Part shown: positions 44,475 to 52,092 of the stretch, one piece after another | Numbering within the stretch: the first letter of the stretch is position 1 | Layout: every line of letters starts with the position of its first letter | Source: Alphaproteobacteria bacterium | GTDB lineage: Bacteria; Pseudomonadota; Alphaproteobacteria; JANQMY01 | Direction: 5' to 3' | Assembly (NCBI GenBank): GCA_028289425.1 | Contig: JANQPL010000007.1 | Location: 62,001 to 126,000, forward strand | DNA: 64,000 nucleotides | Made by a program: the position numbers and the translations under genes | The notes under the pieces: generated by a model | Seen by the model: only the letters and a program-made list of their open reading frames with translations | Database searches by the model: none | What the model was told of the DNA's origin: nothing

Positions 44475-45626
44475 CTAGCGTTTGAGGACATGAACGACAC
44501 AAACGGCGCCGACACCAACCATATGCGCCAACCCCACTTTCGCTTGCGGGTGCTGACGATCACCGGCCTCATTCCTCAGCTGGCGAACGATTTCGCAAAC
44601 CTGGCCGACGCCTGTGGGTCCGATCGGATGCCCCATCGCCAGAAGGCCCCCTGATGGACTTATGGCATGCTTGCCGCCAATGTCATACTCCCCCCGTTCC
44701 AATCGGGCCGCCGCTTCGCCCGTCCCGCACAGGCCCATGGCTTCAGCGTAGAGCAGTTCTTCGATCGAGAACGCATCATGAAGTTCAATAATATCGAGAT
44801 CCCGAGGACTCATGGAAGCCGCTTCCAATGCCTCGAATGTGGTTTTCCGTGTCAGCGCCGCGTCGGCATTTTCATCCGGCGTAAATTCCTGCAATCGCGA
44901 TGCAGAGGCGGCGACGCGTATGGCACGGTCCCGATCAATCCCCAATTTTTTTAGGGCGTCTTCGGAGGCAACAATCACCGCGGCGGCCCCTTCGCCAACC
45001 GGCGTACATTGGAGCCGCGTCAACGCCCCGGAAATCTGGGGCGGCGCCAAAACGTCTTCCAACGTCCGAACTTTTTGGCGTTGAGCAAATGGGTTACGGG
45101 CGCCATTGCCATGGTTCTTTACCGCCACTTTCGCAATCTGCTCAACCGTCGCACCGGTGTCAGCCATGTAACGCTCAGCCAACATCGCGAAGTGACTGAA
45201 CGGAACGATCAGTCCATGGTCTAGGGTTGGGACATTGGCATTGATCGGACCGCCGCGTCCGGCGCCGGCCACCGGCTTGTCTACACCGATGGCGATGCTC
45301 ACATCGGCAACACCCGACGCCACATCATGCACAGATTGACGGAAGGCTGTTGACCCCGACGCAGAGGCGTTTTCCACTTGCGCGACCGCAACGTCCGATG
45401 GGCCCAAATACCTCAGCATGGTGGATCCGGCCGCCATGCCGATGCGGGCGTTGCCCACATAGGCGGTTTCCACGCTCGGCCAGTCAACCGCAGCGTCCGC
45501 CAGCGCTGCTCGAACCGCCGTCAAGCCGAGGGTCACATAGCTCGTTTCCGTCGCATGCTGATAGCGATGAAGTCCGATGCCGACAACGTATGCCGGCCGG
45601 TCGTTCAGTATGTTCTTTGCAGCCAT
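44475..45626 (-). CDS. Thiolase-fold protein (SCP-x/Ltp2 type) without catalytic cysteine
   Basis: 383 residues. The thiolase fold is clear: VGNARIGMAAGSTMLRYLG, VENASASGST, ELHDAFSIEELL (His 283) and GGLLAMGHPIGPTG (His 333). The nucleophilic cysteine of SCP-x thiolases (VENACASGS) is Ser 88 here. Steroid side-chain aldolases of the Ltp2 type also lack a thiolase cysteine and need a DUF35 partner, and a DUF35 gene lies two bases upstream. I therefore favour a retro-aldol C-C cleaving enzyme over a true thiolase; a regulatory or inactive role is the alternative. Confidence 0.9.
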   Translation of the reverse strand: MAAKNILNDRPAYVVGIGLHRYQHATETSYVTLGLTAVRAALADAAVDWPSVETAYVGNARIGMAAGSTMLRYLGPSDVAVAQVENASASGSTAFRQSVHDVASGVADVSIAIGVDKPVAGAGRGGPINANVPTLDHGLIVPFSHFAMLAERYMADTGATVEQIAKVAVKNHGNGARNPFAQRQKVRTLEDVLAPPQISGALTRLQCTPVGEGAAAVIVASEDALKKLGIDRDRAIRVAASASRLQEFTPDENADAALTRKTTFEALEAASMSPRDLDIIELHDAFSIEELLYAEAMGLCGTGEAAARLERGEYDIGGKHAISPSGGLLAMGHPIGPTGVGQVCEIVRQLRNEAGDRQHPQAKVGLAHMVGVGAVCVVHVLKR

Positions 45627-45628
45627 GA

Positions 45629-46009
45629 CTACCCTCCGGCCTGTGACGTTGGCACGAAGACGAATTGAGCATCGTCATCATCGATGATTTGGAGGCAGCC
45701 GATGACGGCTTCGCCCACCTTGGGGTCCGGGTGGTCGAGCCGCGCGCGAACATATTGGCGGGCTTCGGTTCGCACCTCCGCCACTTGGTACGGCGTCTCG
45801 ATCTTCGGATGCACATAGACGGTCGTGAAGGAATGCAGCGTACCTTGTGAAGAAAACTCAAAGTCTTCCAAAGACCCGCCATCTGCGCCGCACGCTTCGC
45901 ACCCATAGGGTTGGGGGGGAAACAGGATGCTTCCGCAGTTTGTGCAGCGAACGCCCCTCAAGAAAATTTCGCTGCCCTTCTCAATCCACAAATCCTCACG
46001 GTCCGACAT
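45629..46009 (-). CDS. DUF35 OB-fold/zinc-ribbon protein
   Basis: 126 residues. An N-terminal rubredoxin-like zinc ribbon with Cys 22, 25, 37 and 40 (RCTNCGSILFPPQPYGCEACG) is followed by the OB-fold with SSQGTLHSFTTVYVHP. Such proteins bind acyl-CoA and form complexes with SCP-x-type thiolases or aldolases (ChsH2-Ltp2 in steroid side-chain removal). Its last codons contain the GGAGGG ribosome-binding site of the thiolase-like gene, which starts two bases after the stop, so equal expression is expected. First gene of the minus-strand operon. Confidence 0.93.
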   Translation of the reverse strand: MSDREDLWIEKGSEIFLRGVRCTNCGSILFPPQPYGCEACGADGGSLEDFEFSSQGTLHSFTTVYVHPKIETPYQVAEVRTEARQYVRARLDHPDPKVGEAVIGCLQIIDDDDAQFVFVPTSQAGG

Positions 46010-46095
46010 TTTTCCGCCCTGGCTCGCTCTCGTTACGTTGAAATCACACAGCTCTTGACTCTTTCAATGGATTGCATGAAATTACCCTACAAGAT

Positions 46096-46113
46096 ACTAG
46101 TTGGTCAACCAGT
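46096..46113. promoter_or_regulatory. Operator-like imperfect palindrome (class C)
   Basis: ACTAGTTGGTCAACCAGT is an 18-bp palindrome with one mismatched pair and two central bases. It lies between the divergent DUF35 and CoA ligase genes, where it could control both operons; the TetR of the DUF35 operon is the likely binder. Confidence 0.68.
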
Positions 46114-46139
46114 ATGTTTTGCTCTTGTGGGAGGCAGGA

Positions 46140-47705
46140 ATGAGCGCAACCGACGCCAACAAGATCCTACCGGCAACGATTGAATTCTGGGCGCAAGAGA
46201 AGCCAGATGCCGTGGCGATCATTGAAGGCGACCGCACTTTCACCTATGCGGAATGGAATGAGCGGGCCAACCGCTTGGCCGAAGGGTTCGCCCAAAAGGG
46301 CCTAAGTGCCCAAGACATCGTCGTCGTGCGCACCCAAATCCGAATTGAGTGGGCGATCATCAGCTCGGCTCTTGCGAAACTTGGTTGTTCCCTGCTTGGG
46401 GCGAATTGGCGGCTGACGCCTTCCGAGATCGAGTATGTCCTGAAGAATTCCGGCGCGACCGCCATTATCTGCGACGATCCAGACCCTCTCCCGCTGCGGG
46501 AAGCACTTACGGACCTTCCCATCAGGCTGGCGGTTTCGGTCGATACGCCGGCGGAAGGTTATGAGTTTTTTCCCCATTTGATGAAAAATTTCGACACAGA
46601 ACGAATCTCGAAAGGGGATGCGCCGCGCATTATTTACACGTCCGGCACGACGGGCTTGCCGAAAGGCGTCGTTTCAAACGCACAACAACTCGCGCTTAAC
46701 GATCCGAAAGTCGCAGAATATTTGCGTGATGTGGCCGCGGACCGGTCCGCAAGCCAAGACGAAGTGGTGCTCATCACCCTTCCCATGCACCACGCGGCCG
46801 GGCCGTCGGCGCTGACAGGTGCCATGCATGCCGGCAATCAAATCGTGTTGCTTCGCAGATTTGATGCCGTGGAGGCACTTAGGCTCATAGAGAAACATCG
46901 CGTAACGAATTGGACCGGCGTGCCCACGATGTTTAAGCGCATCGCTGGATTGCCTGAAAGTGTGCCGGCTCGATACGATGTAACCTCCATCAAAAAACTG
47001 GGTATTGGTGCGGCGCCGGTCACTACCGATCTGAAAGACTGGATTGAAGACTTTTTCGGCGAGGGCCTGCTCTCTGAAGGGTATGGTTCGACCGAAACAG
47101 GAATGATCACCTACATGCCGCCAGGTCGGCACAAGCTCAAGCCGGGCTCCTGCGGCCGCCTGCACAAAAATGTGGACGTTCAAATTCGTGATGAAGACGG
47201 CAAAGAGGTTGCCACCGGCGACGTAGGTGAAATCTGGGTACGGACGCCCGTTACCATCAAAGAATATCTCAATGCCGGGCCGCTTGACCGAGACACCATG
47301 GATGCCGAGGGGTTCTTTCGTATTGGCGACGTCGGGCGCATGGATGAAGACGGCTATCTCTTCATAACCGACCGTGCAAAAGACATGATTATCTCGGGCG
47401 GCGTTAATCTGTATCCGGCTGAAATCGAAGCCGCCTTAAGCTCTCACGCTGCAGTACAGGACGTGGCGGTGATCGGTATACCGAATACCGAGTTTGGCGA
47501 AGAGGTCAAAGCCTTTGTCGAGTTGAAATCCGAAGTTCAGGCGAATGCTGAAGATTTGCTTGACCACGCGGCAAAGCACCTCGCCTCGTACAAGCGACCA
47601 AAAACCATCGAAATCATCGACGAACTCCCTCGTAACACAATGGGCAAAATTCTGAAGCGAGAGCTTCGGGAACCTTACTGGAAAGGTCAGGAGCGAAACG
47701 TATGA
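46140..47705 (+). CDS. Acyl-CoA synthetase (AMP-forming)
   Basis: 521 residues of the ANL family. A3 motif IIYTSGTTGLPKGVVS, A5 EGYGSTETGMITY, A7/A8 RIGDVGRMDEDGYLFITDRAKDMIISGGVNLYPAEIE, and catalytic Lys in NTMGKILKRELRE. The ATG at 46140 follows GGGAGG; a longer reading starts inside the class C palindrome. First gene of a plus-strand operon (ligase, SDR, enoyl-CoA hydratase, two MFS carriers). It activates a carboxylic acid, plausibly one imported by those carriers. Confidence 0.95.
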   Translation: MSATDANKILPATIEFWAQEKPDAVAIIEGDRTFTYAEWNERANRLAEGFAQKGLSAQDIVVVRTQIRIEWAIISSALAKLGCSLLGANWRLTPSEIEYVLKNSGATAIICDDPDPLPLREALTDLPIRLAVSVDTPAEGYEFFPHLMKNFDTERISKGDAPRIIYTSGTTGLPKGVVSNAQQLALNDPKVAEYLRDVAADRSASQDEVVLITLPMHHAAGPSALTGAMHAGNQIVLLRRFDAVEALRLIEKHRVTNWTGVPTMFKRIAGLPESVPARYDVTSIKKLGIGAAPVTTDLKDWIEDFFGEGLLSEGYGSTETGMITYMPPGRHKLKPGSCGRLHKNVDVQIRDEDGKEVATGDVGEIWVRTPVTIKEYLNAGPLDRDTMDAEGFFRIGDVGRMDEDGYLFITDRAKDMIISGGVNLYPAEIEAALSSHAAVQDVAVIGIPNTEFGEEVKAFVELKSEVQANAEDLLDHAAKHLASYKRPKTIEIIDELPRNTMGKILKRELREPYWKGQERNV

Positions 47706-48493
47706 CAGATATTCTCGATTTAGCAGGGCGCGTCGCCTTTGTGACCGGTGCGGGACAAGGTGTGGGCCGGCAAATTGCGCTGCACTTGGCGTCACACAAT
47801 TCCAACGGTGTTGCCGTCAACGATTACTTTCTCGACCGCGCCGAAGCCGTCGCGGAAGAAATCAAACAAGCTGGCGGCAAGGCCTTCCCGGTTCAAGCGG
47901 ACGTTTCCGACTATGACTCCGTGCACGAAGCCCATGCAAAAGCCGTGGAGAATCTCGGACCGATCGGTGTCCTCGTGAACAATGCGGGCAATGCGGGCGT
48001 CAATCCGGATCCGGACCTCAGAAAGCCGTTTTGGGAAACCAATCCCGACGTGTGGAAAAGCTATATCGGTGTGAACTTCGACGGCGTGCTCAACTGCACC
48101 AGCGCCGTAATCCCGGGCATGATCGAGGCCAATGGTGGGCGCATCATAACCATCATCTCAGATGCCGGCCGCTGGGGCGATGCGGGCATGGCTCTCTATG
48201 CAGGTGCCAAGGCAGGAGCGGCCGGTTTCATGCGATCCGTCGCACGAACACTGGGCCGATATCAGATTACCGCCAACTGCATTGCGATCGCGGCTACCGT
48301 CACGCCTGCAACAGAAAAACGCATGATGGGCGACCCGGAGCAAATGAAGCGCGTGATGCAAAACTACATCATTCGCCGACCCGGTCAGCCTACGGACGTT
48401 GCCAATATGGTGTTGTTCCTCGCCTCTGACTCGAATAGCTGGATCACCGGCCAGACCTATCCGGTCAATGGCGGCTTCACGATGGCGCTGTGA
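47702..48493 (+). CDS. SDR family oxidoreductase
   Basis: 263 residues. TGAGQGVG cofactor motif, NNAGNAGVN, IISDAG with the catalytic Ser, YAGAK as YxxxK, and NGGF at the C-terminus. The Asn-Asp after strand 2 (AVNDYFLD) suggests NAD. Probably a 3-hydroxyacyl-CoA or ring-hydroxyl dehydrogenase of the pathway. It overlaps the ligase stop by four bases (ATGA), so the two are translationally coupled. Confidence 0.94.
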   Translation: MTDILDLAGRVAFVTGAGQGVGRQIALHLASHNSNGVAVNDYFLDRAEAVAEEIKQAGGKAFPVQADVSDYDSVHEAHAKAVENLGPIGVLVNNAGNAGVNPDPDLRKPFWETNPDVWKSYIGVNFDGVLNCTSAVIPGMIEANGGRIITIISDAGRWGDAGMALYAGAKAGAAGFMRSVARTLGRYQITANCIAIAATVTPATEKRMMGDPEQMKRVMQNYIIRRPGQPTDVANMVLFLASDSNSWITGQTYPVNGGFTMAL

Positions 48494-48502
48494 GGGAACC
48501 CC

Positions 48503-49279
48503 ATGAGCGACGGAACAAGCAATCGAATACTGACGGAACAGCGGGGCCCCATCCTCGTCGTGACCATCAATCGGCCGGAGGCCAAGAATGCGTTCGACGA
48601 TGAGTCCTCCCATGCCATGTGTACGGCTATGGATATGCTGGATGAAAAAGATGAGCTGTTCGTGGGGATCATCACCGGTGCGGGAGGCAATTTCTCCGCC
48701 GGCGCAGATTTGAAAGCGGCCGCCAAGGGCGAGCGCGGCCCTCGGCCTCACCGGGGCGGGTTCGGCATTATGAAACGCCCCCCACGAAAGCCGGTTATAG
48801 CGGCGGTGGAAGGCTATGCGGTCGGCGGCGGCATGGAAATGTGTCTCTGTTGCGATCTGATCGTTGCCGCGCGCGATGCAAAGTTTGGGCTGCCCGAAGT
48901 GCGCCACAACGTGGTCGCGATCGGCGGCGGACTGTTCAGATTGCCGCGCCGCCTTCCCTATCACATCGCCATGGAAATGGCTCTGAGCGGCGAATTTAAG
49001 GACGCGGACCTCTTGGAACGCTATGGGTTGGTGAACCGTATCTCGGAACCGGGGGCCGCGCTCGATACGGCTATTGAGCTTGCGGAGAAGCTGCTTGCGA
49101 ACGGTCCCACTGCCCTTGCGGCGAGCAAAGAGATCATTTGGCAATCGGCCGATTGGACGGACCAAGAAGCTTGGGACAACCAAATGCCGATCGCCATGAA
49201 GGCGATCGACTCGGAGGATCGCCGGGAAGGATTGAAGGCATTCGCGGAAAAACGCAAACCGGTTTGGAAAGGCCGCTAA
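48503..49279 (+). CDS. Enoyl-CoA hydratase/isomerase family protein
   Basis: 258 residues of the crotonase fold. FSAGADLKAAAKG and EGYAVGGGMEMCLCCDLIVAA form the oxyanion hole; LPEVRHNVVAIGGGLFRLPRRLP is the catalytic-glutamate region with one Glu (PEV) and no second one. The C-terminus FAEKRKPVWKGR is the usual tail. It starts 9 bases after the SDR stop. With the ligase and SDR it forms a beta-oxidation-like set. Confidence 0.93.
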   Translation: MSDGTSNRILTEQRGPILVVTINRPEAKNAFDDESSHAMCTAMDMLDEKDELFVGIITGAGGNFSAGADLKAAAKGERGPRPHRGGFGIMKRPPRKPVIAAVEGYAVGGGMEMCLCCDLIVAARDAKFGLPEVRHNVVAIGGGLFRLPRRLPYHIAMEMALSGEFKDADLLERYGLVNRISEPGAALDTAIELAEKLLANGPTALAASKEIIWQSADWTDQEAWDNQMPIAMKAIDSEDRREGLKAFAEKRKPVWKGR

Positions 49280-49319
49280 AGCTTGTCGCATGAATCGGTT
49301 TGAGCGCGACAGGCTTTAG
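49276..49319. repeat. CTAAAGC/GCTTTAG stem-loop after the hydratase gene
   Basis: CTAAAGC at 49276-49282 pairs with GCTTTAG at 49313-49319; after a T/G position the stem continues with TGTCGC/GCGACA. The left arm includes the hydratase stop codon. Same architecture as the element at 24504-24536 (7-bp arm, T/G position, inner stem, stop codon in an arm). Confidence 0.6.
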
Positions 49320-49373
49320 AAGGCAAAAAGCGGTCCACAACAAAACAAGAACGACCGCGGCCGGGAGGATTTC

Positions 49374-50663
49374 ATGCAAAGAACAGAAGGACACTACCGG
49401 TATTACGTGCTGGGTATCCTGATGCTCACCTACACGTTCAGCATCATGGACCGGCAGATCGTCTCCATATTGGTAGAAGATCTGCGTGCGGAGTTTAACC
49501 TTTCCGACGCCCAATTGGGTATCTTGTCCGGCCTTGCCTTTGCATTGTTCTACGCCACCCTTGGAATTCCCATCGCCCGGCTCGCAGACCGGGCGAACCG
49601 CGTGAAGATTGTGTCAATTGCCGTCGCGGTCTGGAGTGTGATGACGGCGCTGTGCGGGGCGGCCGGCAACTTTGTTCATTTGTTTCTGGCAAGGGTTGGT
49701 GTCGGAATTGGGGAAGCCGGCGGCATTCCCCCGTCGCACTCCATCATCACCGATTATTTCGACAAGTCCCAGCGGGGAATGGCACTGTCGATTTATTCGA
49801 TGGGCACATCGGTGGGCGGCTTTTTGGGGCTCGTCATTGGCGGTTATGTGGCGCAGCATTATGGCTGGCGTGCCGCTTTCCTTGTTCTCGGTATTCCGGG
49901 GATTTTCCTCGCCTTGCTCATGTGGCTCACGGTCAAAGAACCAAAGAGAGGTACCTTCGACGAAAAGCCGAAAGGGAGTGCAACATCGCAACAGGCGAAG
50001 CGCCTTAGCTTCACGGAAGCTGCCGTGGAACTCGCCAAGAACGCGGTGCTCACGCGCATCGTTGCAGGACACATCTTGGCGATTTTTGTCGGCTATTCCC
50101 TATTCGGTTGGCTGCCGGCGCTCTTTATGAGGAAGTTCGAACTGGGCCAGGCCGATGTAGGACTCATTGTGGGCCTGATTATATCCGGCGGCGGCATCCC
50201 CGGCCTTATCCTGGGGGGCTACGTCGGAGACAAAATGGGATCCGTGGACATGCGCTGGCGGGCTCTCATTCCGATGATCTCATTGTTGGCGGCGACACCG
50301 CTCCTCCTCTTCGGCATGCTGGCAAACAGTGTGATTCTTGCCTCTATCCTGTTTGGCTGTGGGGTCTTTCTCTACAAAATTCACTGGGGACCGCATCTTG
50401 CCCTTGTTCAAGAAGTTGTGGCGCCGGAGCTTCGCGCGCAAGCCGCCGCGTATGCGATGTTTTTCGCCAACATGCTGGGATTGGGTGTTGGCCCGGTGAT
50501 AATCGGCTTAATGAGCGATTTGGCCAGACCTCAGTATGGCGAGGACTCCCTGACTGTCGCGCTGATGGTGGCGCTCTCAGCGTTTGTGCTGGGGGCCATT
50601 GCTTATTGGCGCGCCATAGAGCCGCTGACTGCCCGCGTCGCCAAGAAACCGTTGCCGGCGTAG
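49374..50663 (+). CDS. Spinster-type MFS transporter
   Basis: 429 residues, twelve predicted membrane helices. YVLGILMLTYTFSIMDRQIVSILVEDLRAEF, LGIPIARLADRANRVKIVSIAV and ARVGVGIGEAGGIPPSHSIITDYF are the signatures of this group, closely like the carrier at 19744. It probably moves an organic acid or the imported substrate across the inner membrane. In the ligase operon; a stem-loop separates it from the hydratase gene and may tune its expression. Confidence 0.92.
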   Translation: MQRTEGHYRYYVLGILMLTYTFSIMDRQIVSILVEDLRAEFNLSDAQLGILSGLAFALFYATLGIPIARLADRANRVKIVSIAVAVWSVMTALCGAAGNFVHLFLARVGVGIGEAGGIPPSHSIITDYFDKSQRGMALSIYSMGTSVGGFLGLVIGGYVAQHYGWRAAFLVLGIPGIFLALLMWLTVKEPKRGTFDEKPKGSATSQQAKRLSFTEAAVELAKNAVLTRIVAGHILAIFVGYSLFGWLPALFMRKFELGQADVGLIVGLIISGGGIPGLILGGYVGDKMGSVDMRWRALIPMISLLAATPLLLFGMLANSVILASILFGCGVFLYKIHWGPHLALVQEVVAPELRAQAAAYAMFFANMLGLGVGPVIIGLMSDLARPQYGEDSLTVALMVALSAFVLGAIAYWRAIEPLTARVAKKPLPA

Positions 50664-50669
50664 GGTTCA

Positions 50670-52016
50670 ATGAGTGAAATACAGATAAGTGCATTTGCGC
50701 AAATCCGAAATCGTGTAAACCAGCACGTCTATTACGGCTGGGTTATCGTTGGCGCGGCCGTTGTCGTCGGCTTTTTCACGATCGGCCTGTCAGCCTCTTC
50801 AAATGGTATATTGCTTCCGCACCTTGCGGACACGCTGGCCGACGGAAGCCGCGGGAGCATTTCGATTGCTTTTTCCATTTCCACCTTCGTTGGCGCTCTC
50901 ATTTCGCCCTGGGTGGGCCGGTATGCGGACAATCATTCACCTCGACGTGTGATCCTGGTTGGTGCCATCCTCATCGCGCTGTCCTATATCGGTATCGCCA
51001 CGTCCCAAACCCTTTGGCAGTTCTATGCCGCAAAGGGCGTCATATTCGGTTTGGGTATTGCGATGGCAGGCCCGGTGGTCAGGAATCTGATCGTCGCTCA
51101 TTGGTTTGATCGTTTGCGTGGCCGGGCCTTGGGATTCGCGGTGCTTGGCGCGTCAATTGCGGGCGTCGCATTGCCGCTCATATTGAACGAGTTGGTCGAT
51201 AGTTTCGGGTGGAGGGCCACCGTCTTCTCATTCAGTATCGTTGTCGCAGCAGTCCTCTTTCCAACCGTTCTCGTTGTGATGAGAGACCGGCCGGAAGACA
51301 TTGACGAAGTGAGGGATGGGCGCCGGCATGCTCGAAATCAGGATGTCGACAACAAGGCGGCGCCAACCGAACAAGAGAAAGCGTGGACCTGGCAGGAACT
51401 TGTCCAAAGCCGGGCGTTTTGGGCAACAGGTCTGATCTTCGGCCCGATGGTGTGTGTCTACATCGCCATCATGGTCCACCTTTTTGGCCATGTGATCGCC
51501 TCGGGATTCTCCACGGAAAGCGCCGCATTCGTTTTAACAATCGTCGCTCTCTTTGCCCTGATCGGCAAACCGATCGTTGGTTTCTTGGCTGACTTCCTTG
51601 GCGCGCGTGCCACCATTTGGATCTCTCTGCTATTTCAAGGCGCTGCACTCGTCATTTTCGCGGTCTCAGGTGAACTTTGGCAGTTTATATTTGCGGCGGC
51701 CCTCCACGGGCTTGGGTATGCCGCCCTTTCCCCAATGAGAACATTCGTTCTTGCAGAGAATATCAGCGTTGCATCGCTGGGAGCGTCATTGGGGCTTCTT
51801 CGCTGGCTTGAGATGCCTTTTGCCGTGTCCGCATCGCCCGTAGCGGGCTTTGTTTATGACGCAACGGGCAGCTACAGCGGTGCGTTCCTGGTGTTCGCCG
51901 GATTTATTGCGCTCGCCGCCATCGGACCATTTTTTGTCCAAGACAAACGCGCACCAAATCTGCGCCCCCAACTGCAGTCGCTGACGATGCAAGTCAGAAA
52001 ATATTTGAAAGGCTAG
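50670..52016 (+). CDS. MFS transporter, monocarboxylate-type
   Basis: 448 residues with twelve predicted helices. HVYYGWVIVGAAVVVGFFTIGLSASSNGILLPHL, RGRALGFAVLGASIAGVALP, and RDRPEDID in the central loop resemble the OFA/MCT-like MFS carriers for organic acids. It starts 7 bases after the preceding MFS gene. Two carriers in a row, of different MFS subfamilies, suggest uptake of one compound and export or uptake of another. Confidence 0.9.
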   Translation: MSEIQISAFAQIRNRVNQHVYYGWVIVGAAVVVGFFTIGLSASSNGILLPHLADTLADGSRGSISIAFSISTFVGALISPWVGRYADNHSPRRVILVGAILIALSYIGIATSQTLWQFYAAKGVIFGLGIAMAGPVVRNLIVAHWFDRLRGRALGFAVLGASIAGVALPLILNELVDSFGWRATVFSFSIVVAAVLFPTVLVVMRDRPEDIDEVRDGRRHARNQDVDNKAAPTEQEKAWTWQELVQSRAFWATGLIFGPMVCVYIAIMVHLFGHVIASGFSTESAAFVLTIVALFALIGKPIVGFLADFLGARATIWISLLFQGAALVIFAVSGELWQFIFAAALHGLGYAALSPMRTFVLAENISVASLGASLGLLRWLEMPFAVSASPVAGFVYDATGSYSGAFLVFAGFIALAAIGPFFVQDKRAPNLRPQLQSLTMQVRKYLKG

Positions 52017-52025
52017 AGCAAATTT

Positions 52026-52069
52026 ATGCGATCAACTGGATCGTCGAATAGGACTCCAGTTGATCGCAT
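52026..52069. repeat. 15-bp-arm inverted repeat between convergent genes
   Basis: ATGCGATCAACTGGA (52026-52040) and TCCAGTTGATCGCAT (52055-52069) are perfect arms with a 14-base spacer. CTAGAGC occurs in direct orientation on each side (52013 and 52076). No T-run follows. It resembles the CTAGAGC-flanked repeats scattered in alphaproteobacteria and may double as a terminator for both genes. Confidence 0.68.
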
Positions 52070-52092
52070 GGTGATCTAGAGCGGGGACAAAC

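Noticed and set aside
44475-45626. Calling the thiolase-fold protein an acetyl-CoA acetyltransferase
   Set aside because: The nucleophilic cysteine is serine, and the DUF35 partner points to an aldolase-type complex.
48158-49291. Minus-strand open frame of 377 codons opposite the enoyl-CoA hydratase
   Set aside because: His/Arg-rich with no motifs; the plus strand carries an unmistakable SDR end and crotonase.
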